Shown piece after piece: positions 1-6,767 of a stretch of 9,424 bases of DNA. Where the stretch lies: the NCBI GenBank assembly GCA_002363095.1, contig DEWC01000040.1:653-10076 (forward strand), written 5' to 3'. Numbering within the stretch: the first letter of the stretch is position 1; every line of letters begins with the position of its first letter. The notes below the pieces were generated by a model. That model was given only the letters and a program-made list of their open reading frames with translations, was not told the origin of the DNA and did no database searches. The stretch is from Ruminococcaceae bacterium UBA3220. Lineage in GTDB: Bacteria; Bacillota; Clostridia; Oscillospirales; Acutalibacteraceae. The position numbers were made by a program, and so were the translations under genes.

Positions 1-125
1 CCGACACGCTCTTCAATACCGGTGTCAATAATGCAAACATCGGTATCGTTTAAGCGGTAAAGCCCGATTTTAGTCGGACCGGAAAAATAGTATGTATTGT
101 TAAGTATGTGATTAAGTTCGTACAT
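1..125 (-). CDS. Probable MBL-fold metallohydrolase, N-terminal fragment (cut by window edge)
   Basis: Reading the minus strand from an ATG at 123-125 gives an open frame of 41 codons to the window edge, starting MYELNHILNNTYYFSG and containing KIGLYRL and VCIIDTG. A short beta-strand, a 'GP(T)xIGxY' segment and then 'xxIIDTG' (D34-G36) is the usual N-terminal beta-sandwich start of metallo-beta-lactamase-fold hydrolases. The HxHxDH zinc motif would lie beyond the edge, so the family call rests on this start alone. A GGAGG ribosome binding site (plus-strand CCTCC at 132-136) lies 6 bases upstream of the ATG, and a good promoter lies behind it, so the start is well supported. Substrate cannot be inferred. 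It is divergent from the sugar isomerase gene at 566. Confidence 0.7.
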   Translation of the reverse strand, partial: MYELNHILNNTYYFSGPTKIGLYRLNDTDVCIIDTGIEERV

Positions 126-149
126 TTCGCGCCTCCGATCATTACTATC

Positions 150-178
150 ATTATATCAAACAGTCTGTAAAATAGCAA
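150..178 (-). promoter_or_regulatory. Sigma-A-type promoter of the MBL-fold gene
   Basis: On the minus strand, TTGCTA (plus 173-178) is followed after exactly 17 bases by a perfect TATAAT (plus 150-155). The -10 is about 24 bases from the ATG at 125, leaving a very short leader that holds only the GGAGG ribosome binding site. Confidence 0.65.
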
Positions 179-474
179 TCAAAATGCAGTTAATTTTGCG
201 TTTTGTTCGGTGATAAACTTATTTATTTTAAGTTATTAACCTTTATAATACTTTTATTTTCCTCTACTATGTTACGGAAAGCGAAAAAAGGCACAAAACA
301 GAACCCGAAACGGCAAGCGATATTGCGAACAGCGAACCCCTTACCGGTGTTGAAAATTACCGCGCCGGTATTCCGAATAAAAAAGAACGGGTCGCAATTT
401 GAGATAACTGTTATAACTTTGCCTGAAAAGGTAAAAGTTTTTGCTGTTAAGAGCAAAATATCTTATCTTTTTGA
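179..474. other. Intergenic stretch with a possible decayed small coding region
   Basis: No intact convincing gene is seen here. Plus frame 1 is open from 232 to a TGA at 391-393 and from about 271 reads VTESEKRHKTEPETASDI, then LTGVENYRAGIPNKKERVAI, with codon use like the real genes nearby and a higher GC than the AT-rich flanks. It has no ATG, GTG or TTG start in that frame. A neighbouring frame that begins with TTG at 203 encodes a hydrophobic, signal-like stretch (FKLLTFIILLFSST), so a one-base shift near the T-rich tract at 251-260 would join a membrane anchor to a hydrophilic tail. No ribosome binding site is seen at 203. It may be a remnant of a small secreted or lipoprotein gene, or chance. 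The open frame on the opposite strand (223-456) reads as an unnatural Phe/Cys-rich sequence and was not accepted. Confidence 0.25.
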
Positions 475-503
475 TTGATTTAAGATATTTATTGTGATAT
501 AAT
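475..503 (+). promoter_or_regulatory. Extended -10 promoter of the isomerase/SGNH hydrolase unit
   Basis: TTGATT (475-480), a 17-base spacer and a perfect TATAAT (498-503) preceded by TGA (extended -10). The expected transcription start near 510 leaves a leader of about 55 bases before the ATG at 566, containing a short palindrome (523-535) and the GAAGGGG ribosome binding site (552-558). Confidence 0.7.
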
Positions 504-522
504 TAACAAAGATACGGCAAGG

Positions 523-535
523 GTTTGTTACAAAC
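523..535. promoter_or_regulatory. 13-bp palindrome just downstream of the promoter (possible operator)
   Basis: GTTTGT-T-ACAAAC is a perfect 6-bp inverted repeat around a single central base, about 13 bases after the expected transcription start. This is a classical roadblock-operator position for a dimeric repressor. The two genes downstream look carbohydrate-related, which would suit a sugar-responsive regulator, but no regulator gene is in the window. A 13-bp palindrome in AT-rich DNA could also be chance. Confidence 0.3.
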
Positions 536-565
536 TTAAATTTGCGTATTTGAAGGGGTTTTTTT

Positions 566-1357
566 ATGAACGGAAAATTCGGAATTGAACTTGAATGTCT
601 CAGGTACAAGGATTACGACGACGCAGAGGTTCTCAAAAAAATAAAGGACGCCGGTTTTGATGCCGTTTTCAGCAACAAATATGACATCAAGCAGGTCGAA
701 TACATAAGCAACGAGGCAAAAAAACTCGGGCTCTATGTGGAGTTTTTGCATGCGCCTTTCAGGGGTATCAACTCTATTTGGGAGCCGGGTCTTGACTTTT
801 TGCCGCTCAAAAAAACAATTCTCCAAAGCATTGACAGCGCCTCGGCGTTTGATATTCCGATTATTATTATGCATGTTGATTCGGGCTGGAATCCGCCTAA
901 AATCTGCGATACGGGTCTTAACCGTTTTGACGAACTTGTGGAATACGCCGACAAAAAGGGTGTTACGATTGCATTCGAAAATATTCGTAATTTCGGCACG
1001 CTTGCCGCTATGATGCAACGCTACCGCTCAATTGAAAATGTAGGATACTGCTATGATTGCGGTCATGAGCATTGCTACACCGAAACGGTGCATTTTACAG
1101 AACTTTTCGGGCCTAAACTTGTTTGCACGCATATTCACGATAATGTCGGTCGCGACGGCAGGGATGACCCGGATGACCATCTTATGATGTTCGACGGAAA
1201 CATCGACTATGCCGATATGATGAAGCGCCTTAACGGCATCGGTTATGACGGCAGTTTGACGGTTGAGCTTGAAAAGGACGGCAGGTATGACCATATGACC
1301 GACGACGAATACATTAAAACCGCATACGAGAGAATAGTTAAGATTTCTAAATTATAA
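566..1357 (+). CDS. Sugar phosphate isomerase/epimerase, xylose-isomerase-like TIM barrel
   Basis: The 263-residue protein has the layout of the AP-endonuclease-2/xylose-isomerase-like TIM-barrel family, whose members isomerise or epimerise sugars, sugar phosphates or inositol derivatives with a bound divalent metal. Recognisable stations are the N-terminal FGIELECLRY strand, HAPF (62-65), IIIMHVDSG (99-107), the metal glutamate in AFEN (E138), DCGHEH (164-169), HIHDN (189-193), DDHLMMFDGNIDY (203-215) and the closing VELE (233-236, E234). E138, D164, H167, H189/H191, H205 and E234 are candidate metal or substrate ligands. No signal peptide, so cytoplasmic. The ATG at 566 has GAAGGGG 7 bases upstream and a strong promoter before it. 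It is followed after 22 bp by the SGNH hydrolase gene, so the two are probably co-transcribed. Length is typical. The exact substrate cannot be told from sequence; the family call is secure. Confidence 0.87.
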   Translation: MNGKFGIELECLRYKDYDDAEVLKKIKDAGFDAVFSNKYDIKQVEYISNEAKKLGLYVEFLHAPFRGINSIWEPGLDFLPLKKTILQSIDSASAFDIPIIIMHVDSGWNPPKICDTGLNRFDELVEYADKKGVTIAFENIRNFGTLAAMMQRYRSIENVGYCYDCGHEHCYTETVHFTELFGPKLVCTHIHDNVGRDGRDDPDDHLMMFDGNIDYADMMKRLNGIGYDGSLTVELEKDGRYDHMTDDEYIKTAYERIVKISKL

Positions 1358-1379
1358 AAAGTGAAACCGTGGGGTAAAA

Positions 1380-2189
1380 ATGACATTTGATAACTATTAT
1401 TGCGGTGCGGATGAAAAACCGCTTGACAATCTCTGCGAAAACGGCGGATTTACCGCGATTTTCAAGGAGATTGCCTGCGTTGGCGACAGCCTCTCTTCGG
1501 GTGAATTCGCCGTAAAGGACGACGAGGGCAAAATGTCCTATAACGATATATTCTATTATTCGTGGGGACAGTTTATCGGCAGAATGACCGGCAGCCATGT
1601 TTATAACTTTTCAAGGGGCGGTATGACTGCAAAGGAATATATCGACAGTTTCGCCGATGAAAAGGGCTTCTGGGATGAGGATAAAAAGGCTCAATGCTAT
1701 ATTATCGCCCTCGGCGTTAACGATACTAACAGAATACGCGAAGGAAACCTCAAAATCGGAACGACGGACGACATTTCGGACGCCGATTCCCCGACCGATA
1801 CCTTCGCCGGATATTACAGTGCCATAATCGCAAGGTATAAAAAGATTTCGCCCAACGCAAAATTCTTCCTTGTAACAATACCGAGGTCCGATTATGACTC
1901 GCAAGAGCATACCGAGATTTACGATAAACTAAGGGAACTTATTTATAAAATGAGTGAATATTTTGATAACACCTATGTTGTCGACCTTCGCAAGTTTACC
2001 CCGGTAATAGATGAAAAATTTGTTTCTCATTTTTATCTTTTCGGGCACCTGACACCGCAGGGGTATAAGATTTTCGCCGATATAATCTCATCTTATATCG
2101 ACTATATCATAAGAAAAAATCCCCGTGATTTCGCCGCCGTCGGGCTTATAGGAAGCTTCGCTGAGGATAAGGTCAAATTTGTAAAATAA
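1380..2189 (+). CDS. SGNH/GDSL-family hydrolase (esterase/lipase-like)
   Basis: The 269-residue protein carries the SGNH blocks: IACVGDSLSSG with nucleophile S37 (block I), NFSRGGMT with oxyanion glycine G80/G81 (block II), ALGVND with N114 (block III) and FGHLTPQGY with catalytic H223 (block V). Family members deacylate carbohydrates, lipids or small esters. No signal peptide is seen, so it probably acts in the cytoplasm, perhaps deacetylating sugars imported and then handled by the isomerase upstream; that link is inference. The block V aspartate of the usual DxxH is missing (L220 stands three residues before H223), which some SGNH branches tolerate; D211 is the nearest upstream acidic residue except E212. 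A GTGGGG-type ribosome binding site (about 1369-1374) precedes the ATG. A strong hairpin terminator follows directly. Confidence 0.85.
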   Translation: MTFDNYYCGADEKPLDNLCENGGFTAIFKEIACVGDSLSSGEFAVKDDEGKMSYNDIFYYSWGQFIGRMTGSHVYNFSRGGMTAKEYIDSFADEKGFWDEDKKAQCYIIALGVNDTNRIREGNLKIGTTDDISDADSPTDTFAGYYSAIIARYKKISPNAKFFLVTIPRSDYDSQEHTEIYDKLRELIYKMSEYFDNTYVVDLRKFTPVIDEKFVSHFYLFGHLTPQGYKIFADIISSYIDYIIRKNPRDFAAVGLIGSFAEDKVKFVK

Positions 2190-2192
2190 ATC

Positions 2193-2234
2193 AAAAAGGG
2201 CTGTAAGAAAAAAATGATTCTTACAGCCCTTTTT
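2193..2234. terminator. Bidirectional rho-independent terminator between convergent operons
   Basis: A perfect 17-bp inverted repeat (2193-2209 with 2218-2234) encloses an 8-base loop. The GC-rich core GGGCTGTAAGAA pairs with TTCTTACAGCCC. On both strands the stem ends in a T run, so it can stop the SGNH hydrolase transcript from the left and the purB-ATPase-lipoprotein transcript from the right. The lipoprotein stop codon (2235-2237) abuts the stem. Confidence 0.93.
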
Positions 2235-2660
2235 TTACGGATTGCAGTTTGCACAAGGAGAATAGCCTGCGTTTATCAGCTCATCCCGATTGTTGGTAAC
2301 ATAAATATTTTCCTGTTTCATTCTCTTAACCGACGGGCAGTTCGCAAAATGAAACTTTTTGGTGTTTTTATTGGCGTAATAACTGATGCCGTTCGGGTCG
2401 GAATTGGTTGCGGGCTCTACGGTGGAGGCGGTGCTGTTTGTGTCGGACTTTGTTTCAGCTTCGGCCGGTTTGTTTTCTTCCTTTTCGGTCGTTACATCCT
2501 CATCGGACTTTTTGTATTCGTCCAAACTGTTATATGTCGGCTCTTTAACGGTAACTTTTTGAGCCTTTTTATTATTTGCCGCGTTTTTCTCGCCGCACCC
2601 GCTTACGGAAAACGCAAGCAACAGGGTAAGAACTACAGCCAACAGTCTTTTATAACACAT
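2235..2660 (-). CDS. Small lipoprotein with C-terminal Ada-like Cys/His (zinc-binding-type) domain
   Basis: The 141-residue protein begins with a lipoprotein signal (LLAVVLTLLLAFSVSGC, lipobox cysteine C22), so it should be anchored on the outer face of the membrane. Residues 25-90 are a low-complexity hydrophilic linker rich in Lys, Glu, Thr, Ser and Asn. The last 50 residues form a compact domain: YYANKNTKKFHFANCPSVKR (94-113), a central NNRDELINAGY (123-133) and PCANCNP (135-141). The pattern H104, C108, C136, C139 resembles the small Ada-type metal-binding modules often attached to nucleases and secreted clostridial proteins, so zinc or structural metal binding is likely. Its ATG overlaps the ATPase stop codon by one base (TAATG), and the nearest purine-rich AAAAAAGG lies about 12 bases upstream, so translation is probably coupled to the ATPase gene. 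The role is unknown; a partner of the ATPase is suggested only by context. Confidence 0.8.
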   Translation of the reverse strand: MCYKRLLAVVLTLLLAFSVSGCGEKNAANNKKAQKVTVKEPTYNSLDEYKKSDEDVTTEKEENKPAEAETKSDTNSTASTVEPATNSDPNGISYYANKNTKKFHFANCPSVKRMKQENIYVTNNRDELINAGYSPCANCNP

Positions 2661-5257
2661 TACTTATATACGACCTTTTTTAAAAATTTCAGCAACTCGC
2701 AGAAAGGTATAACGGTTATCGCTATAATAAGCGCCCAGATAAAGTGAACAAAAGCGAGATGTTTCATACCGAAAATCGAGCCAAGCGGGGTTACGGTAAA
2801 GAGCAGTATCACCAAAAGCATCGCAACAGATGATATAAACAAAAAGTCTTTTATTTTGAATTCTTTTGTTACAACGGTTTCGGTAAAGCGTATATTGAAT
2901 GCATGGAATATTTCGGCGAGCGCGATAACGGCAAACGCCATTGTTGTACCGTATGTAAAATCGTTTCGGGTGAAAACGCTTTTGCCTATGACAAAGGCAA
3001 AAATCGAAATGGCGGTAAGATACGCCGCCTGCAAAGAAATGTCAATAATGCTTCGGTTATCGAAAAGGCGTCCCTTTATCGAAACCGGGCATTTTTGCAT
3101 AACCTTTTCCTCCGCCTTGCCGGTCGCAAGAGCGATAACCGGGGCGCAGTCGGTCAAAAGATTTATAAGCAGAAGCTGTGAAGCGGTAACGATCGGTCTT
3201 TTGAATAAAATCAAAGAGATAAAATACATTAACACTTCGGCTATGTTGCAGCTTAGCAGGAACGCTACGGCTTTTTGGATGTTAGCGAAAAGTCCGCGAC
3301 TTTCCTTTATGGCGTTTACAACCGAGTCAAAATGGCTGTTCTTGATGATAATATCAGCGTTACCTCTTGCAACATCGGCGCCGATTTTACCCATAGCGCA
3401 ACCTATATCGGCGTTTGCAAGCGCCTGAACATCGGTGAAATTATCGCCGGTAACCGTAACCGTTTCGCCGCTTTTTTGAAGGGCGTCTATTATGCGGAGC
3501 TTGTCCTCGGGTGAAACCCTCGCAAAAATCGAATATTTGCCTATATCGGAAACAAGTTCCTCGTCCGAGAGTTCGGCAAGTTCGGAACCGGTAAGCAGTT
3601 TTGTTCCGTCCTTGAAAATGCCTACCCGTCTCGCGACCGCCTTTGCCGTTGTCGGGTTATCACCGGTAATCATAACCGTTCGTATCCCTGCGGTATCGCA
3701 AACATTTATGGCTTCAATCGTCTGGAGTCTCGGGGGATCGTCAAGCCCGATAAGACCGATAAAGGTTAAATCCTTTTCGATTTCTTCGGCAACGGGATTA
3801 ATCGGTATTTCGTTGAGAGGCTTCACCGCTATGCAAACAACGCGCAAGGCGTCAAGCGCCATACTTTCGTTCACTTCGAGCAGGGTTTTTGAATCGATAT
3901 TATTAAGTTTGTCAGCCAGATTTTCAGGTGCGCCCTTAACAATGGCGATAGCTTTTCCGTCCTTCATGTTTATGCTTGTCATTGTCTTTCTTGCCGGGTC
4001 GAACGGAATAATCGCCACCCTCGGGAAGAGATTTCCGAGTTCTTTTGAGTCAATCCCCGTGTATTGCCTGCAAGCCGCTTCAATGGAATTCTCGGTGGAA
4101 TCATTTTCGAGAGTCGAGCAGGCGACGGCATACTGAAGAATACTTTTTATCCTGTTCGGGATTTCGCCGTCAAGTTTTAAGGTGTCCTTGCCGTCAAAAA
4201 TCCTGTCAACCGACATTTTATTTTTTGTTATAATACCGGTTTTGTCGGCACAAATAACGGTGGTTTTTCCTAAAACTTCAAGCGCGCTGACCTTTTTTAT
4301 AATGATATCGTCTTTTATGATTCTCTCAATTCCGAGGGCTACGGCGAGAACGGAAATAGCGGGAAGCCCCTCTGGAATTGCCGCAACCGCGAGCGCCATG
4401 GCGTCAAGAAGTGATCTTGTCGTCATAACGGCAAAATTACCGTTTCTGAAATTGATTATAACATTTATGATAAAAACAAGAATGCAGGCGATAAAAATCG
4501 AAATGTTTACGATTTTTCCCGTTAAATTAAGTCGGGACTGTATCGGCAAGGTGTATTCCCCGGTTTGCTGGTCGATAGACGAAGACCTGCCGAGTTCGGT
4601 ATAAAGACCTGTTTCTACAACGACCGCCTTTGCGACGCCTAATGTTGCTACTGTCCCGGAAAACGCCATATTATTACGCTCGGAAACCTCACAGATATCC
4701 TCAAAAATCAAATCGGCATTTTTGTTTACCGGAACATCGCTTCCGGTAAGAATTGCCTCGTTGCAGGAAAAGTTGGTTGTTTCTACAAGACGCGCATCGG
4801 CAGGGATAACATCGCCCGCTTTTATAATGATTATATCGCCGGGGACCAGTTCTTGCGCCGGTATCTGCCGTTCGTTGCCGTCGCGGATAACGGTTGCCGT
4901 AGGGCTGGCAATGCTGCGAAGACGGTTAAGCGCCACCTGGCTTTTATACATCTGAATGGCGCTAATCAAAGCGTTTATTACTACAATAAGAATTATAAGC
5001 AGAGGCGGCAAAAACTTCTCGCCGTTAATAAGACATACCGCCGAGGTGATAATTGCAATGGCAAAGAGAATAAAGGCGTATTTATCCTTTAACTGAACGA
5101 GAAACTGCTTTTTAACAGACGGTTTTTCAACATTCTTTATGGTGTTTTCGCCGTATTTTTCAAGCCTTGCCACGGCAATGCCGCTTGAAAGTCCCAAATC
5201 TTTTGAAACTTCAAGTTTTTCCAAAACCTCTTCGGATGATGTGCTATGCCAAATCAT
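2660..5257 (-). CDS. Type IIA (Ca2+-ATPase-like) P-type ATPase with altered catalytic motifs
   Basis: The 865-residue protein has the complete P2A ATPase architecture: N-terminal cation-ATPase domain (about 1-60), M1/M2 (60-102), actuator domain (about 105-245), M3/M4 (249-310), P and N domains (about 330-650) and M5-M10 (656-857). Kept are AGDVIPADARL (147-157), PEGLP (295-299, M4), KGAPEN (441-446), DDPPR (506-510), MITGDN (529-534), N671 and E674 in M5 and NLLTD (699-703) in M6, which correspond to Ca2+ ligands in SERCA. Altered are TGES to TGSD (171-174), DKTGT to DKTGI (338-342, phospho-acceptor D338 kept) and TGDGVND to TGDNFTD (603-609). In family members the TGES glutamate drives dephosphorylation, so cycle completion should be impaired or different. 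The frame is intact with GAGGTGA ahead of the ATG and only 12 bp to purB, so it is expressed from the purB promoter. Family call secure; transport activity and cation uncertain. Confidence 0.93.
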   Translation of the reverse strand: MIWHSTSSEEVLEKLEVSKDLGLSSGIAVARLEKYGENTIKNVEKPSVKKQFLVQLKDKYAFILFAIAIITSAVCLINGEKFLPPLLIILIVVINALISAIQMYKSQVALNRLRSIASPTATVIRDGNERQIPAQELVPGDIIIIKAGDVIPADARLVETTNFSCNEAILTGSDVPVNKNADLIFEDICEVSERNNMAFSGTVATLGVAKAVVVETGLYTELGRSSSIDQQTGEYTLPIQSRLNLTGKIVNISIFIACILVFIINVIINFRNGNFAVMTTRSLLDAMALAVAAIPEGLPAISVLAVALGIERIIKDDIIIKKVSALEVLGKTTVICADKTGIITKNKMSVDRIFDGKDTLKLDGEIPNRIKSILQYAVACSTLENDSTENSIEAACRQYTGIDSKELGNLFPRVAIIPFDPARKTMTSINMKDGKAIAIVKGAPENLADKLNNIDSKTLLEVNESMALDALRVVCIAVKPLNEIPINPVAEEIEKDLTFIGLIGLDDPPRLQTIEAINVCDTAGIRTVMITGDNPTTAKAVARRVGIFKDGTKLLTGSELAELSDEELVSDIGKYSIFARVSPEDKLRIIDALQKSGETVTVTGDNFTDVQALANADIGCAMGKIGADVARGNADIIIKNSHFDSVVNAIKESRGLFANIQKAVAFLLSCNIAEVLMYFISLILFKRPIVTASQLLLINLLTDCAPVIALATGKAEEKVMQKCPVSIKGRLFDNRSIIDISLQAAYLTAISIFAFVIGKSVFTRNDFTYGTTMAFAVIALAEIFHAFNIRFTETVVTKEFKIKDFLFISSVAMLLVILLFTVTPLGSIFGMKHLAFVHFIWALIIAITVIPFCELLKFLKKVVYK

Positions 5258-5269
5258 TGCTTAATCACC

Positions 5270-6706
5270 TCAAACATTAAGTTCGGATTTAACATCCGGA
5301 TTATACAGCCTTTTCAGGACGGGATTTACATATTCTTCAAGAAATTCGTCAACCTGGCAGGCGCTTCTGCCGATATAATTTTCGGGTTTAAGGGTTTTTT
5401 CTATTTCCTCTTTTGAAAGCGGAATGGTTTCATCGTCAGCCAAAAGCTTAATAAGGTTGTTTTCCTTCCCGTCAACCTTCACCCGCTTTGCGGCGGCGTG
5501 AGAATGCACCCTTATTGTTTCGTGCAGCTGTTGACGGTCGCCTCCGCGACGCACCGATTCCATCATTATGTTTTCGGTCGCCATAAAGGGCAGTTTTTCA
5601 AGCACGCGGCGCTCGATAACCTTTTCATAGACCACCATATCGGAGGTTATATCCATATAGATGTTGAGGATTGCGTCGACCGCCAAAAATGCCTCCGAAA
5701 CGGCAATTCGCTTGTTCGCGCTGTCGTCAAGCGTTCTCTCGAACCATTGCGTTGAGGAGGTGAATGCCGCGTTTTGAAGGTCGCATATCACATATCTCGA
5801 AAGCGCCGAAATGCGTTCGCTTCTCATGGGATTTCTTTTGTAGGGCATTGCCGATGAACCGATTTGTGCTTTTCCGAACGGTTCTTCCATTTCCTCAAAC
5901 GATTGCAAAATTCTCAAATCATTCGAAAATTTGTATGCGCTTTGCGCAATTCCCGAAAGGACAGAAAGAACATAATAATCGGTTTTTCGTGAATATGTCT
6001 GCCCCGAAACGGGTACGCAAGCCTCGAAATCCATATATTTTGCGATGAGTAAGTCGAGTTTTTTAACCTTTTCGCCGTCGCCGTCAAAAAGCTCCATAAA
6101 ACTCGCCTGCGTTCCCGTAGTTCCCTTTGAACCTAAGAGTTTAAGGGATTTCATCTGATATTCGAGATTATTGACATCGCCTAAAAGTTCGTTTATCCAA
6201 AGTGTTGCGCGCTTGCCTACCGTAGTAAGCTGAGCCGGCTGTAAATGGGTATAGGCAAGACAGGGAAGCGCCTTGTATTTTTCGGCGAAACCGGCAAGAT
6301 TATTTATAACCGCCGCCGTTTTTTCAAGGACTATTTCAAGCCCTTTTTTCATTGCTATGATATCGGCGTTGTCCCCGACATAGCAACTTGTGGCGCCTAA
6401 GTGTATGATAGGCTTCGCCTTCGGGCATTGAATCCCGAAAGCGTAAATGTGGCTCATAACATCGTGACGGACTTCTTTTTCTCTTGCCTCTGCAATATCA
6501 TAGTTTATATCGTCCTTGTTTGTTTCCATTTCGGAAATCTGTTCGTCGGTTATGGGAAGTCCCAATTCCTTTTCGGCCTTCGCAAGGGCTATCCAGAGTT
6601 TTCTCCAGGTTTTAAACTTGAAATCGTTTGAAAAAATATATTGCATCTCTTTGCTTGCATAGCGGGTAGAAAGGGGTGAAATATACGAACTTCTGTTATT
6701 CTCCAT
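5270..6706 (-). CDS. purB: Adenylosuccinate lyase
   Basis: The 478-residue enzyme catalyses two fumarate-releasing steps of purine synthesis: SAICAR to AICAR and adenylosuccinate to AMP, in the cytoplasm. It carries the fumarate-lyase superfamily signature GSSAMPYKRNP (283-293) with the mobile-loop serines S284/S285, the THLQPAQ segment with H154 and RHDVMSH (80-86). Segments such as HLGATSCYVGDN (102-113), GQTYSRK (235-241) and EEMEEPF (271-277) match the animal-type branch of the family more than the B. subtilis type. The start is placed at 6706, preceded by CGGAGA on the minus strand. The upstream in-frame ATG at 6796 lies inside the -35 hexamer of the promoter, so it cannot be the start on that transcript. 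First gene of an operon with the P-type ATPase. Confidence 0.95.
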   Translation of the reverse strand: MENNRSSYISPLSTRYASKEMQYIFSNDFKFKTWRKLWIALAKAEKELGLPITDEQISEMETNKDDINYDIAEAREKEVRHDVMSHIYAFGIQCPKAKPIIHLGATSCYVGDNADIIAMKKGLEIVLEKTAAVINNLAGFAEKYKALPCLAYTHLQPAQLTTVGKRATLWINELLGDVNNLEYQMKSLKLLGSKGTTGTQASFMELFDGDGEKVKKLDLLIAKYMDFEACVPVSGQTYSRKTDYYVLSVLSGIAQSAYKFSNDLRILQSFEEMEEPFGKAQIGSSAMPYKRNPMRSERISALSRYVICDLQNAAFTSSTQWFERTLDDSANKRIAVSEAFLAVDAILNIYMDITSDMVVYEKVIERRVLEKLPFMATENIMMESVRRGGDRQQLHETIRVHSHAAAKRVKVDGKENNLIKLLADDETIPLSKEEIEKTLKPENYIGRSACQVDEFLEEYVNPVLKRLYNPDVKSELNV

Positions 6707-6732
6707 AAAAAATCTCCGTGATGATAAATACT

Positions 6733-6745
6733 TGTTACAGTAACA
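6733..6745. promoter_or_regulatory. 13-bp palindrome in the purB leader (possible operator)
   Basis: TGTTAC-A-GTAACA is a perfect 6-bp inverted repeat around one base, located between the expected transcription start (about 6761) and the ribosome binding site of purB. It resembles in size, position and TGTTAC core the palindrome at 523-535. It does not look like the Bacillus PurR box. Chance remains possible. Confidence 0.3.
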
Positions 6746-6767
6746 CATTATATAATAATACTTATAC

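Noticed and set aside
223..456. Minus-strand open frame of 77 codons
   Set aside because: Phe/Cys/Asn-rich, no family resemblance, no ribosome binding site; it is the antisense of a stretch that reads more naturally on the plus strand.
2214..2747. Plus-strand open frame of 177 codons
   Set aside because: It is antisense to the lipoprotein and the ATPase end, starts inside the terminator hairpin, and the opposite strand has clear domains.
3492..4136. Plus-strand open frame of 214 codons
   Set aside because: Antisense shadow of the ATPase P and N domains; Ser-rich sequence without motifs.
4232..4747. ATPase motif changes as sequencing errors
   Set aside because: Several motifs change by more than one base each and the frame stays open for 865 codons, so random errors are a poor explanation.
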